Of a stretch of DNA of 22,702 nt, positions 13,489-20,562 are shown piece by piece (position 1 is the first letter of the stretch; each line of letters starts with the position of its first letter). Under the pieces are notes generated by a model. That model saw nothing but the letters and a program-made list of their open reading frames with translations, did not search any database and was not told the DNA's origin. Both the position numbers and the translations under genes were made by a program. The DNA is from CAYVDB01 sp964450705 (GTDB lineage Bacteria > Patescibacteriota > Minisyncoccia > Phycocordibacterales > Zambryskibacteraceae). The stretch covers positions 1 through 22,702 of the forward strand of contig CAYVDB010000012.1 of NCBI GenBank assembly GCA_964450705.1, given 5' to 3'.

Positions 13489-14721
13489 CTACCTTTCTGT
13501 TACAAACGTTAACGCCTTACCTTTCTTGCCGCCACGGCCAGTTCTACCAATCCGATGTATGTAGTCTTCATACGTTGCCGGTAAATCGTAATTGATAACG
13601 TGAGAGACGTCACTAATATCAAGTCCTCGAGCAGCAACATCAGTTGCAACTAGCACTTTTACATGGTTATCTTTAAACCGCTTCAAGGCTTGCTGTCGTT
13701 TACCGAAGTTTTTATTTCCGTGGATAGATTCTGTAGAAAGACCAAGAGAAGAAAGTGTGCGGGCAAGCTTTTCTACGCCATGTTTTGTTTTCCCAAATAC
13801 AAGCACCTTGGAAAAATCTTCTGACTGCAAAAGCGCATGAAGCTTTTGGAGTTTATCTTCTGTAGGACTCACCCGGATAACGTCTTGATCAATAGATTTA
13901 GAAGTATCACGAGTTTTTACGGATATAGTAGTTGGATTCTTTAAAAATTTTGTAATAAGAGCGTTAATCTCAGGAGTTGTGGTCGCAGAGAAAAAGAGCG
14001 TGTGTCGCTTTTCAGGCATTTGAGCAAGCATCGCCTTTACATCATTAATGAATCCCATATCAAGCATGCGATCTGCTTCATCAAGTACTACAGTTTGAAA
14101 CTCATTCAAGCGTATACACTTTTGTTCGATCAGATCCTTGAGACGACCCGGCGTACCAATAATAAAATTATTTTTATAGCGAAGGGCTTTTATCTGTGGG
14201 CCAATTGCCGCACCACCAACACAGACAACTGACCATATGCCCATACCGCGAGTAAATGCGGTAAGCTCTTCCTGAATTTGGCCGGCTAATTCTCTTGTCG
14301 GAACCATAATTAGAATATTCTGGCTCGGATCAATGAGAACCTTATTTATGAGAGGAACTAGAAATGCTGCCGTTTTACCAGTTCCTGTATTTGCAAAACC
14401 TACGACATCTTCACCTCTTAATATATGCGGAATTGCTCTATCTTGAATTGGAGTAGGTATCTTGTAACCTTTTTTGAGAATATTTGTCTTAAGCGTCTCA
14501 ACAAGAGGAAAATCACTGAATTGATGCTCAGGTTGAAATACAACAGCTTCTTCTGTGATAGAAACTTTATTTATAAATTTAGAAATATCCGAAAATGCTT
14601 TGTCAGCAAATCGAGATTTTCGGCTTGGCCCTCGATGACCACGAGAAAAACTTGGGCGCTGAAATGGCTTACCGCCGCGAAACTTTCGTGGATTAGAACT
14701 ATTATGACGATTTTGATACAT
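13489..14721 (-). CDS. DEAD-box ATP-dependent RNA helicase (RhlE-like)
   Basis: The 410-residue protein has all core motifs: Q motif around GYKIPTPIQ (85-93), motif I ANTGTGKT (110-117), Ia PTREL (141-145), GG near 169, Ib TPGRL (190-194), II DEAD (214-217), III SAT (245-247), IV VLVFGKTK (307-313), V ATDVAARGLD (359-368) and VI HRIGRTGR (389-396). It ends soon after motif VI, so it lacks a C-terminal RNA-binding domain; instead the N-terminal 40 residues are basic and Arg/Gly-rich (KFRGGKPFQRPSFSRGHRG), which could bind RNA. Known relatives unwind RNA in ribosome assembly and mRNA decay, often in the cold. TATACT lies at 14746-14751; leader of about 18 bases with a GAGG ten bases before ATG. 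No terminator was recognised downstream. Confidence 0.97.
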   Translation of the reverse strand: MYQNRHNSSNPRKFRGGKPFQRPSFSRGHRGPSRKSRFADKAFSDISKFINKVSITEEAVVFQPEHQFSDFPLVETLKTNILKKGYKIPTPIQDRAIPHILRGEDVVGFANTGTGKTAAFLVPLINKVLIDPSQNILIMVPTRELAGQIQEELTAFTRGMGIWSVVCVGGAAIGPQIKALRYKNNFIIGTPGRLKDLIEQKCIRLNEFQTVVLDEADRMLDMGFINDVKAMLAQMPEKRHTLFFSATTTPEINALITKFLKNPTTISVKTRDTSKSIDQDVIRVSPTEDKLQKLHALLQSEDFSKVLVFGKTKHGVEKLARTLSSLGLSTESIHGNKNFGKRQQALKRFKDNHVKVLVATDVAARGLDISDVSHVINYDLPATYEDYIHRIGRTGRGGKKGKALTFVTER

Positions 14722-14745
14722 AGTGAAACTGCCTCATCCTTTTAG

Positions 14746-14751
14746 AGTATA
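14746..14751 (-). promoter_or_regulatory. -10 box of the DEAD-box helicase gene
   Basis: TATACT on the minus strand, 24 bases before the ATG at 14721. No -35 match at the expected spacing. Confidence 0.4.
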
Positions 14752-14880
14752 TGTAAGACGATGAGAGATCTCGTCAGTTTCTTTTAGAAACAAAAACCAA
14801 AGAGAATATACTTACTTCTCTATAATATACGAAAAGTCAAAAAATGTCAATACCTTATAAAATCTCTATGGAAAAACCTG

Positions 14881-15177
14881 CTAAGTCAGAAAATTCAAAA
14901 CAAGAAATACCAGGACAAAACAAGCAAAGAAACCGAGTACTTTACCAAAAAATATAATAGCCTCTTTCTTCTTTCCTTCAAAAAGTAACGCCATAGATTC
15001 GGACACAAAGAAGAAACCCATAACTGCAGTAGAAAGGACAAACAAACTTAGCATTGTCATTGGAATGATAATAGTCTCTTCTTTATCCTCAAAGAAAGAC
15101 CCGAACGTATCCATTACAAAAACAACAACCACAATATAGAGAGCCGCACCCAAAGCGTGAATAAAAGGTTTCTTCAT
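14881..15177 (-). CDS. Three-helix hypothetical membrane protein
   Basis: 98 residues with about three hydrophobic segments (IHALGAALYIVVVVFVMDTF, MLSLFVLSTAVMGFFFVSES, VLGFFACFVLVFLVLNFL) and short charged loops (FFEDKEETII, EGKKKEAII). From memory, similar ~100-residue proteins are common in Parcubacteria; no function is known. It starts two bases after the tspO stop without an SD, so it is co-transcribed and probably translated by re-initiation. The 159 bases between this gene and the helicase start contain only short inverted repeats (for example GTTTC/GAAAC near 14777-14791) and the helicase promoter. Confidence 0.8.
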   Translation of the reverse strand: MKKPFIHALGAALYIVVVVFVMDTFGSFFEDKEETIIIPMTMLSLFVLSTAVMGFFFVSESMALLFEGKKKEAIIFFGKVLGFFACFVLVFLVLNFLT

Positions 15178-15179
15178 AT

Positions 15180-15578
15180 CTATCTATTTAAATATGTAAT
15201 CGTTAATTGCAAGATAGTAGCAAACGATACCCACAAAAGATACGGAATATTTACAAAAACTACCCACTTTATATTAGGATAAATCGCAAAGAGTGCCCAG
15301 ATAAGGGTCGCGAACACAAGTAAAATATCAAGAGATGCAAGAAAATTATTCTTCAGACCAAACTGTAAATAAGTAAACAAAAAGTTAAAAACCAAATTGA
15401 GAACGAAAGGAATCGCAACAACTTTTGGTAATTCTCCCTTTAATATTTTTAAAAACACAAACCCAAACGAAATCGCAATAATCGAATACAATACCGTCCA
15501 TACTGGACCAAAAAGAAAACTCGGCGGCGCCCATGCTGGCTTTATGAGAGTACTATACCAACTATATGAATCATTCAT
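15180..15578 (-). CDS. tspO: TspO/MBR family tryptophan-rich sensory protein
   Basis: 132 residues with the family signature WYSTLIKPAWAPPSFLFGPVWTVLYSIIAI at the start, five membrane helices in total, and Pro/Trp landmarks such as FATLIWALFAIYPN and VNIPYLLWVSFATILQL. TspO proteins are membrane proteins that bind or degrade porphyrins and respond to light and oxygen stress; in photosynthetic bacteria TspO modulates carotenoid and bacteriochlorophyll genes. The presence of carotenoid genes 3-6 kb away fits a light/oxidative-stress theme, but they are not in the same operon. First gene of a two-gene unit; TACAAT ends seven bases before ATG (leaderless type). Confidence 0.95.
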   Translation of the reverse strand: MNDSYSWYSTLIKPAWAPPSFLFGPVWTVLYSIIAISFGFVFLKILKGELPKVVAIPFVLNLVFNFLFTYLQFGLKNNFLASLDILLVFATLIWALFAIYPNIKWVVFVNIPYLLWVSFATILQLTITYLNR

Positions 15579-15585
15579 ATCTCTA

Positions 15586-15591
15586 ATTGTA
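15586..15591 (-). promoter_or_regulatory. -10 box, leaderless type, of tspO
   Basis: TACAAT (5 of 6) on the minus strand, seven bases before the ATG at 15578. No -35 seen. Confidence 0.42.
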
Positions 15592-15622
15592 TATGAAAAT
15601 TATTAATCTTAAATATAAATAT

Positions 15623-15652
15623 AAAAAAACCGCCTCACGAAAGTGATGCGGT
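15623..15652 (-). terminator. Rho-independent terminator of the pyrF-pyrE operon
   Basis: A 10-bp stem (15629-15638 with 15643-15652, one mismatch) with a 4-base loop, followed on the minus strand by seven T (15623-15629), 10 bases after the pyrE stop. Confidence 0.87.
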
Positions 15653-15662
15653 CATTCTTTAC

Positions 15663-16394
15663 TTACTCCCTTCCCACGAGCCTTTCCCAGTTCTGTTTGG
15701 GACGAATTCGTTCCGATCCAACCGCGCAAAGTGGGCACTCCTCTGGAACCCACGAATCAACATTATAGTGAGCCATGTAAACGATCGGCGCACCTTCAAA
15801 TTGATAGATACTTGAACGGTGGATTAGTGCTAGTGAAAGCGGGGCAAATAATATCGGATGGGAATTACCCGCCCGAATACCCTCGCGAACCGCTTGGAGC
15901 GTGCCGGTGGTTGTGATGAGTTCCTCTACTTGAAGCACAACCTCATCAGGCTGAATTGCGAAACGCTTCCATACCTGAGTTTTGCTTTCGCCCTTTTCAG
16001 TGAAATCATGTTGTGCCAATAGTTGAGCAGCTACGGCAAATGAAAGGGTCGCCCCGGCATGGTCAGAACCAACAACCCAATCAACATTTTCTCCGTACTC
16101 TCTGCCTAGTTTGCGAACAAGCTGTCCAGCCATGATCTCACAGAGATTTGCATACCGAAGAACTCGAAGAGTGTCGATGAAACCATTACTGCACCTGCCA
16201 GACGTAAGTTCCGCATGAGGATCCTTAGGATCACCAGAATGAAGCCACAATGCATCACACGTTTCAAAAATGTGACGAAGCTCTTCTGGGGCCATGTCTC
16301 TCCCAAAATCTGCTTGCGTTAGCGCGCGAAGCTGAGGAAGATCCATGAGCAAAACCTCTTCTGGAGCGATAGCTCTGTTGGGTTCGAATGTCAT
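15663..16394 (-). CDS. pyrE: Orotate phosphoribosyltransferase-like protein
   Basis: 243 residues. The phosphoribosyltransferase fold is shown by VDWVVGSDHAGATLSFAVAAQL (about 103-124) and a PRPP-loop-like VLQVEELITTTGTLQAVREGI (about 152-172). This loop has Glu-Glu where most family members have two acidic residues with at least one Asp, and TTTGT instead of the more usual TTGGT/TTGGS. The N-terminal 60 residues and a C-terminal CPLCAVGSERIRPKQNW motif are extra relative to short OPRTs; a CxxC tail of this type occurs, from memory, in a subgroup of OPRT-like proteins. OPRT joins orotate to PRPP to make OMP, the substrate of PyrF, encoded just upstream with a 2-base gap. SD AAGGAG seven bases before ATG. 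The reaction is assigned mainly from the partner gene; another base specificity is possible. Confidence 0.82.
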   Translation of the reverse strand: MTFEPNRAIAPEEVLLMDLPQLRALTQADFGRDMAPEELRHIFETCDALWLHSGDPKDPHAELTSGRCSNGFIDTLRVLRYANLCEIMAGQLVRKLGREYGENVDWVVGSDHAGATLSFAVAAQLLAQHDFTEKGESKTQVWKRFAIQPDEVVLQVEELITTTGTLQAVREGIRAGNSHPILFAPLSLALIHRSSIYQFEGAPIVYMAHYNVDSWVPEECPLCAVGSERIRPKQNWERLVGRE

Positions 16395-16396
16395 AT

Positions 16397-17101
16397 CTAT
16401 TCTCCTTTAGCTGTAGCAACAAGAGAAATTTCCTCTTCAATCAGACGAAGCGCTTCCACCGGATCCGAGGCTTTTGTGATTTGTCGGCCAATGACAAGGT
16501 GAGTTGAACCGGAGATGATTGCTCCTGCTGGGGTATCAACGCGCTTCTGGTCATCAGCCCCGGTTCCAGACGAGCGGACTCCAGGAGTAACAAACCTCAA
16601 TCCTAGAAGCTCAGGTCTTGTAGCAAGAACGCCAACTTCCTTAGGCGAACACACTACACCATGGACGCCTGCAAGTCTCGCGAGTCGCGCAAGATAAAGG
16701 GCTCCTGCCTTAGAGGGTTGTCCATGAAGAAGGTGTGCCTGTTCCTCGTTAAGCGAGGTAAGAATGGTAATGGCGTATATTTCTGCTGGGCCTTCTTCAA
16801 CAGCCGCCATCATCATTTCAATTTCACCAGAAGCGTGAACGGTTAGAATGTCAGCTCCTGATTTAGCGATTGCTCTTGCGCGAAGTCTAACTGTATTCGG
16901 AATATCATACAACTTCGCGTCCACCCAAACACGACGAGCGCCAGCGTCACGTAGACGCTCAACAACTCCTGGCCCATGCTCATCAAACATGTTATGAATC
17001 TTGATAGCATAAACCCGATCGCCAATCTGGGAAGCAAGATCAAGACACTGCTCAAGAGTCAACTCGTCTGCTGCAATAATGATATGGCGCATTTCTGACA
17101 T
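16397..17101 (-). CDS. pyrF: Orotidine 5'-phosphate decarboxylase
   Basis: 234 residues with the OMP decarboxylase motifs in order: IIIAADELTLEQCLDLASQIGD at the first strand, VYAIKIHN (substrate-binding Lys), the catalytic DAKLYDIPNTV (pattern DxKxxDI), ADILTVHASG, RFVTPGVRS and HLVIGRQITKASDP (phosphate binding). It decarboxylates OMP to UMP, the last step of de novo pyrimidine synthesis. GAGAGGG lies eight bases before ATG; a second Met at codon 4 is a possible start. First gene of the pyrF-pyrE operon. The other pyrimidine genes (carAB, pyrBCD) are not in the window, so the cell may import orotate or carry them elsewhere. Confidence 0.96.
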   Translation of the reverse strand: MSEMRHIIIAADELTLEQCLDLASQIGDRVYAIKIHNMFDEHGPGVVERLRDAGARRVWVDAKLYDIPNTVRLRARAIAKSGADILTVHASGEIEMMMAAVEEGPAEIYAITILTSLNEEQAHLLHGQPSKAGALYLARLARLAGVHGVVCSPKEVGVLATRPELLGLRFVTPGVRSSGTGADDQKRVDTPAGAIISGSTHLVIGRQITKASDPVEALRLIEEEISLVATAKGE

Positions 17102-17161
17102 AGTTGTGTCCCTCTCTCTTAATAGGGTTATGGGGGGCTTACAATGAGCTGTACAACCCTG

Positions 17162-17189
17162 ATACTACTCAAAACAAAAAGCTTTGCAA
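17162..17189 (-). promoter_or_regulatory. Possible promoter of pyrF-pyrE
   Basis: Minus-strand TTGCAA (17184-17189), 16-base spacer, TAGTAT (17162-17167); each matches 4 of 6. A leader of about 55 bases would follow, in which no riboswitch or attenuator was recognised. Confidence 0.33.
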
Positions 17190-17212
17190 TTTATGATACG
17201 TTGCGAAAAATG

Positions 17213-17238
17213 AAAAACCCGACAGAACTTCTGTCGGG
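17213..17238 (-). terminator. Rho-independent terminator of purC
   Basis: A 9-bp perfect stem (17218-17226 with 17230-17238, CCCGACAGA core), 3-base loop, then five T on the minus strand (17213-17217); 18 bases after the purC stop. Confidence 0.92.
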
Positions 17239-17255
17239 CAACGCACCTCATTTAC

Positions 17256-18077
17256 CTATCCTCTCGCAAACTGATCAGAGAGCGAAGCGGCGAGTCGATA
17301 GACGCCGAGCACTCGGCCAAGGTCATCCCCCTCTCGATATCCTTGCTTTGAAAGTTGGATGCCATTCCATTTCACTCGCCAGCTGTCACAGTCGACAACG
17401 TCAGCGAGAACAATACGACCACCGGGGAGTACCCCAAACTCAAGCTTGAAGTCGTAAAGAGTCCCTCTAAGCCGAACCCAAGCGTCAAGCAAATGCCTGT
17501 TCACCTCAAGTGCAATCATCCTGCACTCCTCAAGCTCTCTACTCAAAGAGATTGCTTCTCTAATCGAAACGCCAGTGTAGCTTTCGGGCGAGATGGGTTG
17601 ATTGGGCAAATGTAAATCGTACTCCCCGTCGTATCGACCACTACCAGCTTTCCAGATCATAAGCGGATCATCGCAAGGCAACTCTTGATCACCGATCCGA
17701 CGGCCAGTAGTTTTGTAAAAAAACTCTACCACCGGGTTATTAAACATCGTACCCTCGGCAACCGCCGGATTCCTCTTGAGGTAGGAACCAGTTGCAATCT
17801 GTCTCACAACCACCTCAACTGAGATCATGTCAACAATCCAGGTGAGAAAGGTTGTCGGTCCATCACGGCCAATATATGCAACTGGCACACCTTTTGATCG
17901 AAGGTACTCGAAAACATTGCAGGTTGTGCGAGTTGCAAGTTCTGACTTGCCGATCAAGATATCGTGCTTGGCCCCATCCCCTGCAGTGATATCATCTTTA
18001 GTTGTGACAGAGGCAACATCTGCCCCGTCCCAAAGACGAGTAAGAAACTTGGTTTTCCCTTCGATTACGAGTTGCAT
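17256..18077 (-). CDS. purC: Phosphoribosylaminoimidazole-succinocarboxamide synthase
   Basis: 273 residues with SAICAR synthetase features: IEGKTKFLTRLWDG (ATP-binding beta strands), DDITAGDGAKHD, RTTCNVFEYLRSKGVPVAYIG, the conserved VEVVVRQIATGSYLKRNP, PCDDPLMIW, LYDFKLEFG and the closing IVLADVVDCDSWR. The enzyme joins CAIR and aspartate with ATP in purine synthesis. A strong AAGGAGG SD four bases before ATG fixes the start. Monocistronic, with its own terminator. It is of the GC-richer class like pyrF-pyrE next to it, but the two are separated by a terminator. No other pur genes are in the window. Confidence 0.97.
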   Translation of the reverse strand: MQLVIEGKTKFLTRLWDGADVASVTTKDDITAGDGAKHDILIGKSELATRTTCNVFEYLRSKGVPVAYIGRDGPTTFLTWIVDMISVEVVVRQIATGSYLKRNPAVAEGTMFNNPVVEFFYKTTGRRIGDQELPCDDPLMIWKAGSGRYDGEYDLHLPNQPISPESYTGVSIREAISLSRELEECRMIALEVNRHLLDAWVRLRGTLYDFKLEFGVLPGGRIVLADVVDCDSWRVKWNGIQLSKQGYREGDDLGRVLGVYRLAASLSDQFARG

Positions 18078-18148
18078 ACTTCCTCCTTGGAGGGTTTGGG
18101 TGAAAGTAACATCCGATCCAATACTGCCAAAAACATTTAAAAAAGCAA

Positions 18149-18177
18149 TCTCTACGCCAGGAGTGTAAAAATCTCAA
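18149..18177 (-). promoter_or_regulatory. Possible promoter of purC
   Basis: Minus-strand TTGAGA (18172-18177, 5 of 6), 17-base spacer, TAGAGA (18149-18154, 3 of 6). It shares the 132-base divergent intergenic region with the UbiA promoter. Confidence 0.33.
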
Positions 18178-18193
18178 AAAAGAAAGCTCAAGA

Positions 18194-18202
18194 TGGTATC
18201 AT
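18194..18202 (+). promoter_or_regulatory. Extended -10 promoter, leaderless type, of the prenyltransferase gene
   Basis: TGG followed by TATCAT (18197-18202), ending seven bases before the ATG at 18210. The transcription start would fall on or beside the ATG. No -35 match. Confidence 0.48.
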
Positions 18203-18209
18203 CAGAATC

Positions 18210-19055
18210 ATGAAAATCAAAGAAATACTCCACATATCGCGTCCGCGTTTTTGGCTTTATGAAGCAGCCACCTTTGGTATCGTCGGGACTTTAGGGGCAA
18301 ATAATGGATTAGGCTTTTTTTCTGACCCACGATACTTCATTTTCTTTCTCTATTTTCTGATCCCTGCAAATATTTTGATTTACGGCATTAATGATATTTA
18401 TGACTACGAAACCGACAAACTCAATCCAAAAAAAGGAACCTACGAAGCCTTTGTACCAAAAGAAAAACACCGCTCACTTCTTTTTTGGGTTTTTATCTCA
18501 AACCTGCCTTTTCTCTTCTTTTTGCCAAAAGAGACTCCATTTGTTATTTCATTTTTTGTATTTCTTTTCTGTGCAACTTTTTATTCAGCCCCACCTATTA
18601 GAGCAAAAGCGAAACCTATAATCGATTCTGTTTTTTCTGCCGGGCACTACGTGGCAACAGGAGTTTGCGGATATTATCTTGCAGGAGGAGAAAGCTTCCC
18701 TACCCTTGGAGTTATTGCTGGAATGCTCTGGGCAATTGCTATGCACGCATACAGTGCAATACCAGATATTATGGCGGACACAAAAGCAGGCCTTCGCACT
18801 ATTGCAATTCTCATTGGAAAATCCCCTGCAATCTACTTTTGTTGGGCCCTATATCTTATAAGCGCATATTTAGTAAGCGACACACTACCTATTGCAAGCT
18901 CCATCGGAGCCATTCTTTTCTCTTATTTCATGTATCGTTCAACAAAAACTCAGACAGAAGAATCTCTACTTGCAATATATAAATACTTCCCGAAAATAAA
19001 TACCTTTGCGGGGATGATTGTATCTCTTGAGCTTTTATTTAGATTTTTTATGTAA
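18210..19055 (+). CDS. UbiA-type prenyltransferase, lycopene elongase-like
   Basis: 281 residues, about eight membrane helices. The first Asp-rich motif is NDIYDYETD (61-69, pattern NDxxDxxxD) and the second is DIMADTKAG (186-194), the Mg-diphosphate sites of UbiA enzymes. RPRFWLYEA at 11-19 and IRAKAKPIIDSVFSAGHY at 130-147 resemble lycopene elongases/hydratases, which add C5 units to lycopene ends to make acyclic C50 carotenoids such as bacterioruberin precursors or flavuxanthin. The convergent crtI and crtB support a carotenoid role. Other UbiA activities (heme O, menaquinone, geranylgeranyl transfer) are possible; the context makes them less likely. No SD; start supported by the extended -10. 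Its stop is one base from the crtI stop on the other strand. Confidence 0.87.
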   Translation: MKIKEILHISRPRFWLYEAATFGIVGTLGANNGLGFFSDPRYFIFFLYFLIPANILIYGINDIYDYETDKLNPKKGTYEAFVPKEKHRSLLFWVFISNLPFLFFLPKETPFVISFFVFLFCATFYSAPPIRAKAKPIIDSVFSAGHYVATGVCGYYLAGGESFPTLGVIAGMLWAIAMHAYSAIPDIMADTKAGLRTIAILIGKSPAIYFCWALYLISAYLVSDTLPIASSIGAILFSYFMYRSTKTQTEESLLAIYKYFPKINTFAGMIVSLELLFRFFM

Positions 19056-19056
19056 T

Positions 19057-20562
19057 CTAAAGACTCTTTAGAGGAAATGGATGTGTTATTCCTAAAATCC
19101 GCTTATAGGCAAGCTCGGCACTAATAAGGCAAATTGGCATGCCGATCCCGGGATTTGTTCCTGCGCCAACATAGAACATATTCTTTATTTTAGGGTGCAC
19201 GTTGTTAGGGCGGAATACAGCACTCTGACTTAGGGTATGGGCAAGGCCAAGTGCACTACCTTTAAATGCATTGTAGTCTTTTGAAAAATCTTTCACGCTA
19301 TACTCTCGACGAAAAACAATACGATCTTTCAAATCTGGGATCTTGTAATATTTTGCAATCTCTTCAAGAATCCCATCTCCATATTGTTTAAGAAAATCAT
19401 CGGTGTAAGAAAGTCCTGAAGCAATCGGCACTAATACGAAGAGATTTTCATGGTCCTTTGGCGCCACAGATCTATCAGTCTTCGATGGCATACATATATA
19501 AAGTGACGGATCTTCAGGCCAAGCGGGATTTTTAAAAATCTGCCCAAACCCTTTCTCCCAATTTTTGGTAAACAAAAGATTGTGATGTTCGAGAGTGGAT
19601 ATTTGGCCCTTCACGCCTAGATATAAAATGAAAGCACTTGGCGCAAGAACACGCGAGTTCCAATATTTTTCACTTTTTACTCTATATTTTTTAGGTAACA
19701 ACGCCATATCGGTATAAGCAACATCTGCATTTGAAACTACAATATCAGCAAAGAGTTCCTCCCCAGATTTCAAAAGTACACCTTTAGCTTCACCTCCTTC
19801 TACTAGGATACTTTCAACCGGAGAGTTCGTAAGAATACGAACACCGTATTTTAAAGCAATAGATCGCAGAGACTCCGGCACCGCTTGAACTCCTCGATTG
19901 GGGTACCATTCACCAAGTACAAGATCGACATAATTCATCAAAGTATAAATACCAGGAGTATCACCTGGTGCAGTACCTAGGAGTACTGTCTGATACTGGA
20001 GAGCTTTCCGAATTAATTCGTTTTTAAACTTGCGCTCAATGATATCTTTTTGCTTTTTAAATATCGGAAGACGAGACCCAAGAGACGCCACACGCCAGTT
20101 CAGAAAATCAAAAAGAGAATCATAATTTTTATACATAAATTCACCTCTAGCAATTTCGTATTGCTCTTTTGTTTCTTTGAGAAACTTTTCAAGTATCGCT
20201 CCAGATCCAGGCTCTAAGCTTTCAAATAGTTTTTTATTTTTCTCGAGATCAGAATAAAGCTGATAATTTTTTCCGTCGCTCTTGAGAGTAATCTGATATG
20301 AAGGAGAAAGCTTTTCTAAAGTGTAATACTCTTTTATATCTTCACCCATTAGTGAGAAGAAGTGTTCAAATACGTCAGGCATCATATACCAACTTGGCCC
20401 CATATCAAAAATAAAACCATCATGCTCAAAAATCCGAGCGCGGCCTCCAACAGTTCCATTTTTTTCAAGAAGAGTTACCTTGTATCCTTTTTTTGCAAGA
20501 AGACCAGAAAGAGCAAGGCCGCCAATCCCTCCGCCAATAATAATTACCGATTTCTGTAGCAT
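19057..20562 (-). CDS. crtI: Phytoene desaturase family protein CrtI
   Basis: 501 residues, a normal CrtI length. N-terminal Rossmann FAD motif VIIIGGGIGGLALSGLLAKKGYKVTLLEKN (Gly10-Gly15), then GGRARIFEHDGFIFDMGPSWY, a middle YQTVLLGTAPGDTPGIYTLMNYVD, and the C-terminal CrtI signature FYVGAGTNPGIGMPICLISAELAYKRI (463-488). CrtI enzymes introduce double bonds into phytoene, up to lycopene; related enzymes act on C30 substrates or later steps, and sequence alone cannot fix the number of desaturations. The start overlaps the end of crtB by 19 bases, so the two are translationally coupled; no SD. No terminator is visible at the 3' end, where it meets the prenyltransferase gene head to head. Confidence 0.96.
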   Translation of the reverse strand: MLQKSVIIIGGGIGGLALSGLLAKKGYKVTLLEKNGTVGGRARIFEHDGFIFDMGPSWYMMPDVFEHFFSLMGEDIKEYYTLEKLSPSYQITLKSDGKNYQLYSDLEKNKKLFESLEPGSGAILEKFLKETKEQYEIARGEFMYKNYDSLFDFLNWRVASLGSRLPIFKKQKDIIERKFKNELIRKALQYQTVLLGTAPGDTPGIYTLMNYVDLVLGEWYPNRGVQAVPESLRSIALKYGVRILTNSPVESILVEGGEAKGVLLKSGEELFADIVVSNADVAYTDMALLPKKYRVKSEKYWNSRVLAPSAFILYLGVKGQISTLEHHNLLFTKNWEKGFGQIFKNPAWPEDPSLYICMPSKTDRSVAPKDHENLFVLVPIASGLSYTDDFLKQYGDGILEEIAKYYKIPDLKDRIVFRREYSVKDFSKDYNAFKGSALGLAHTLSQSAVFRPNNVHPKIKNMFYVGAGTNPGIGMPICLISAELAYKRILGITHPFPLKSL

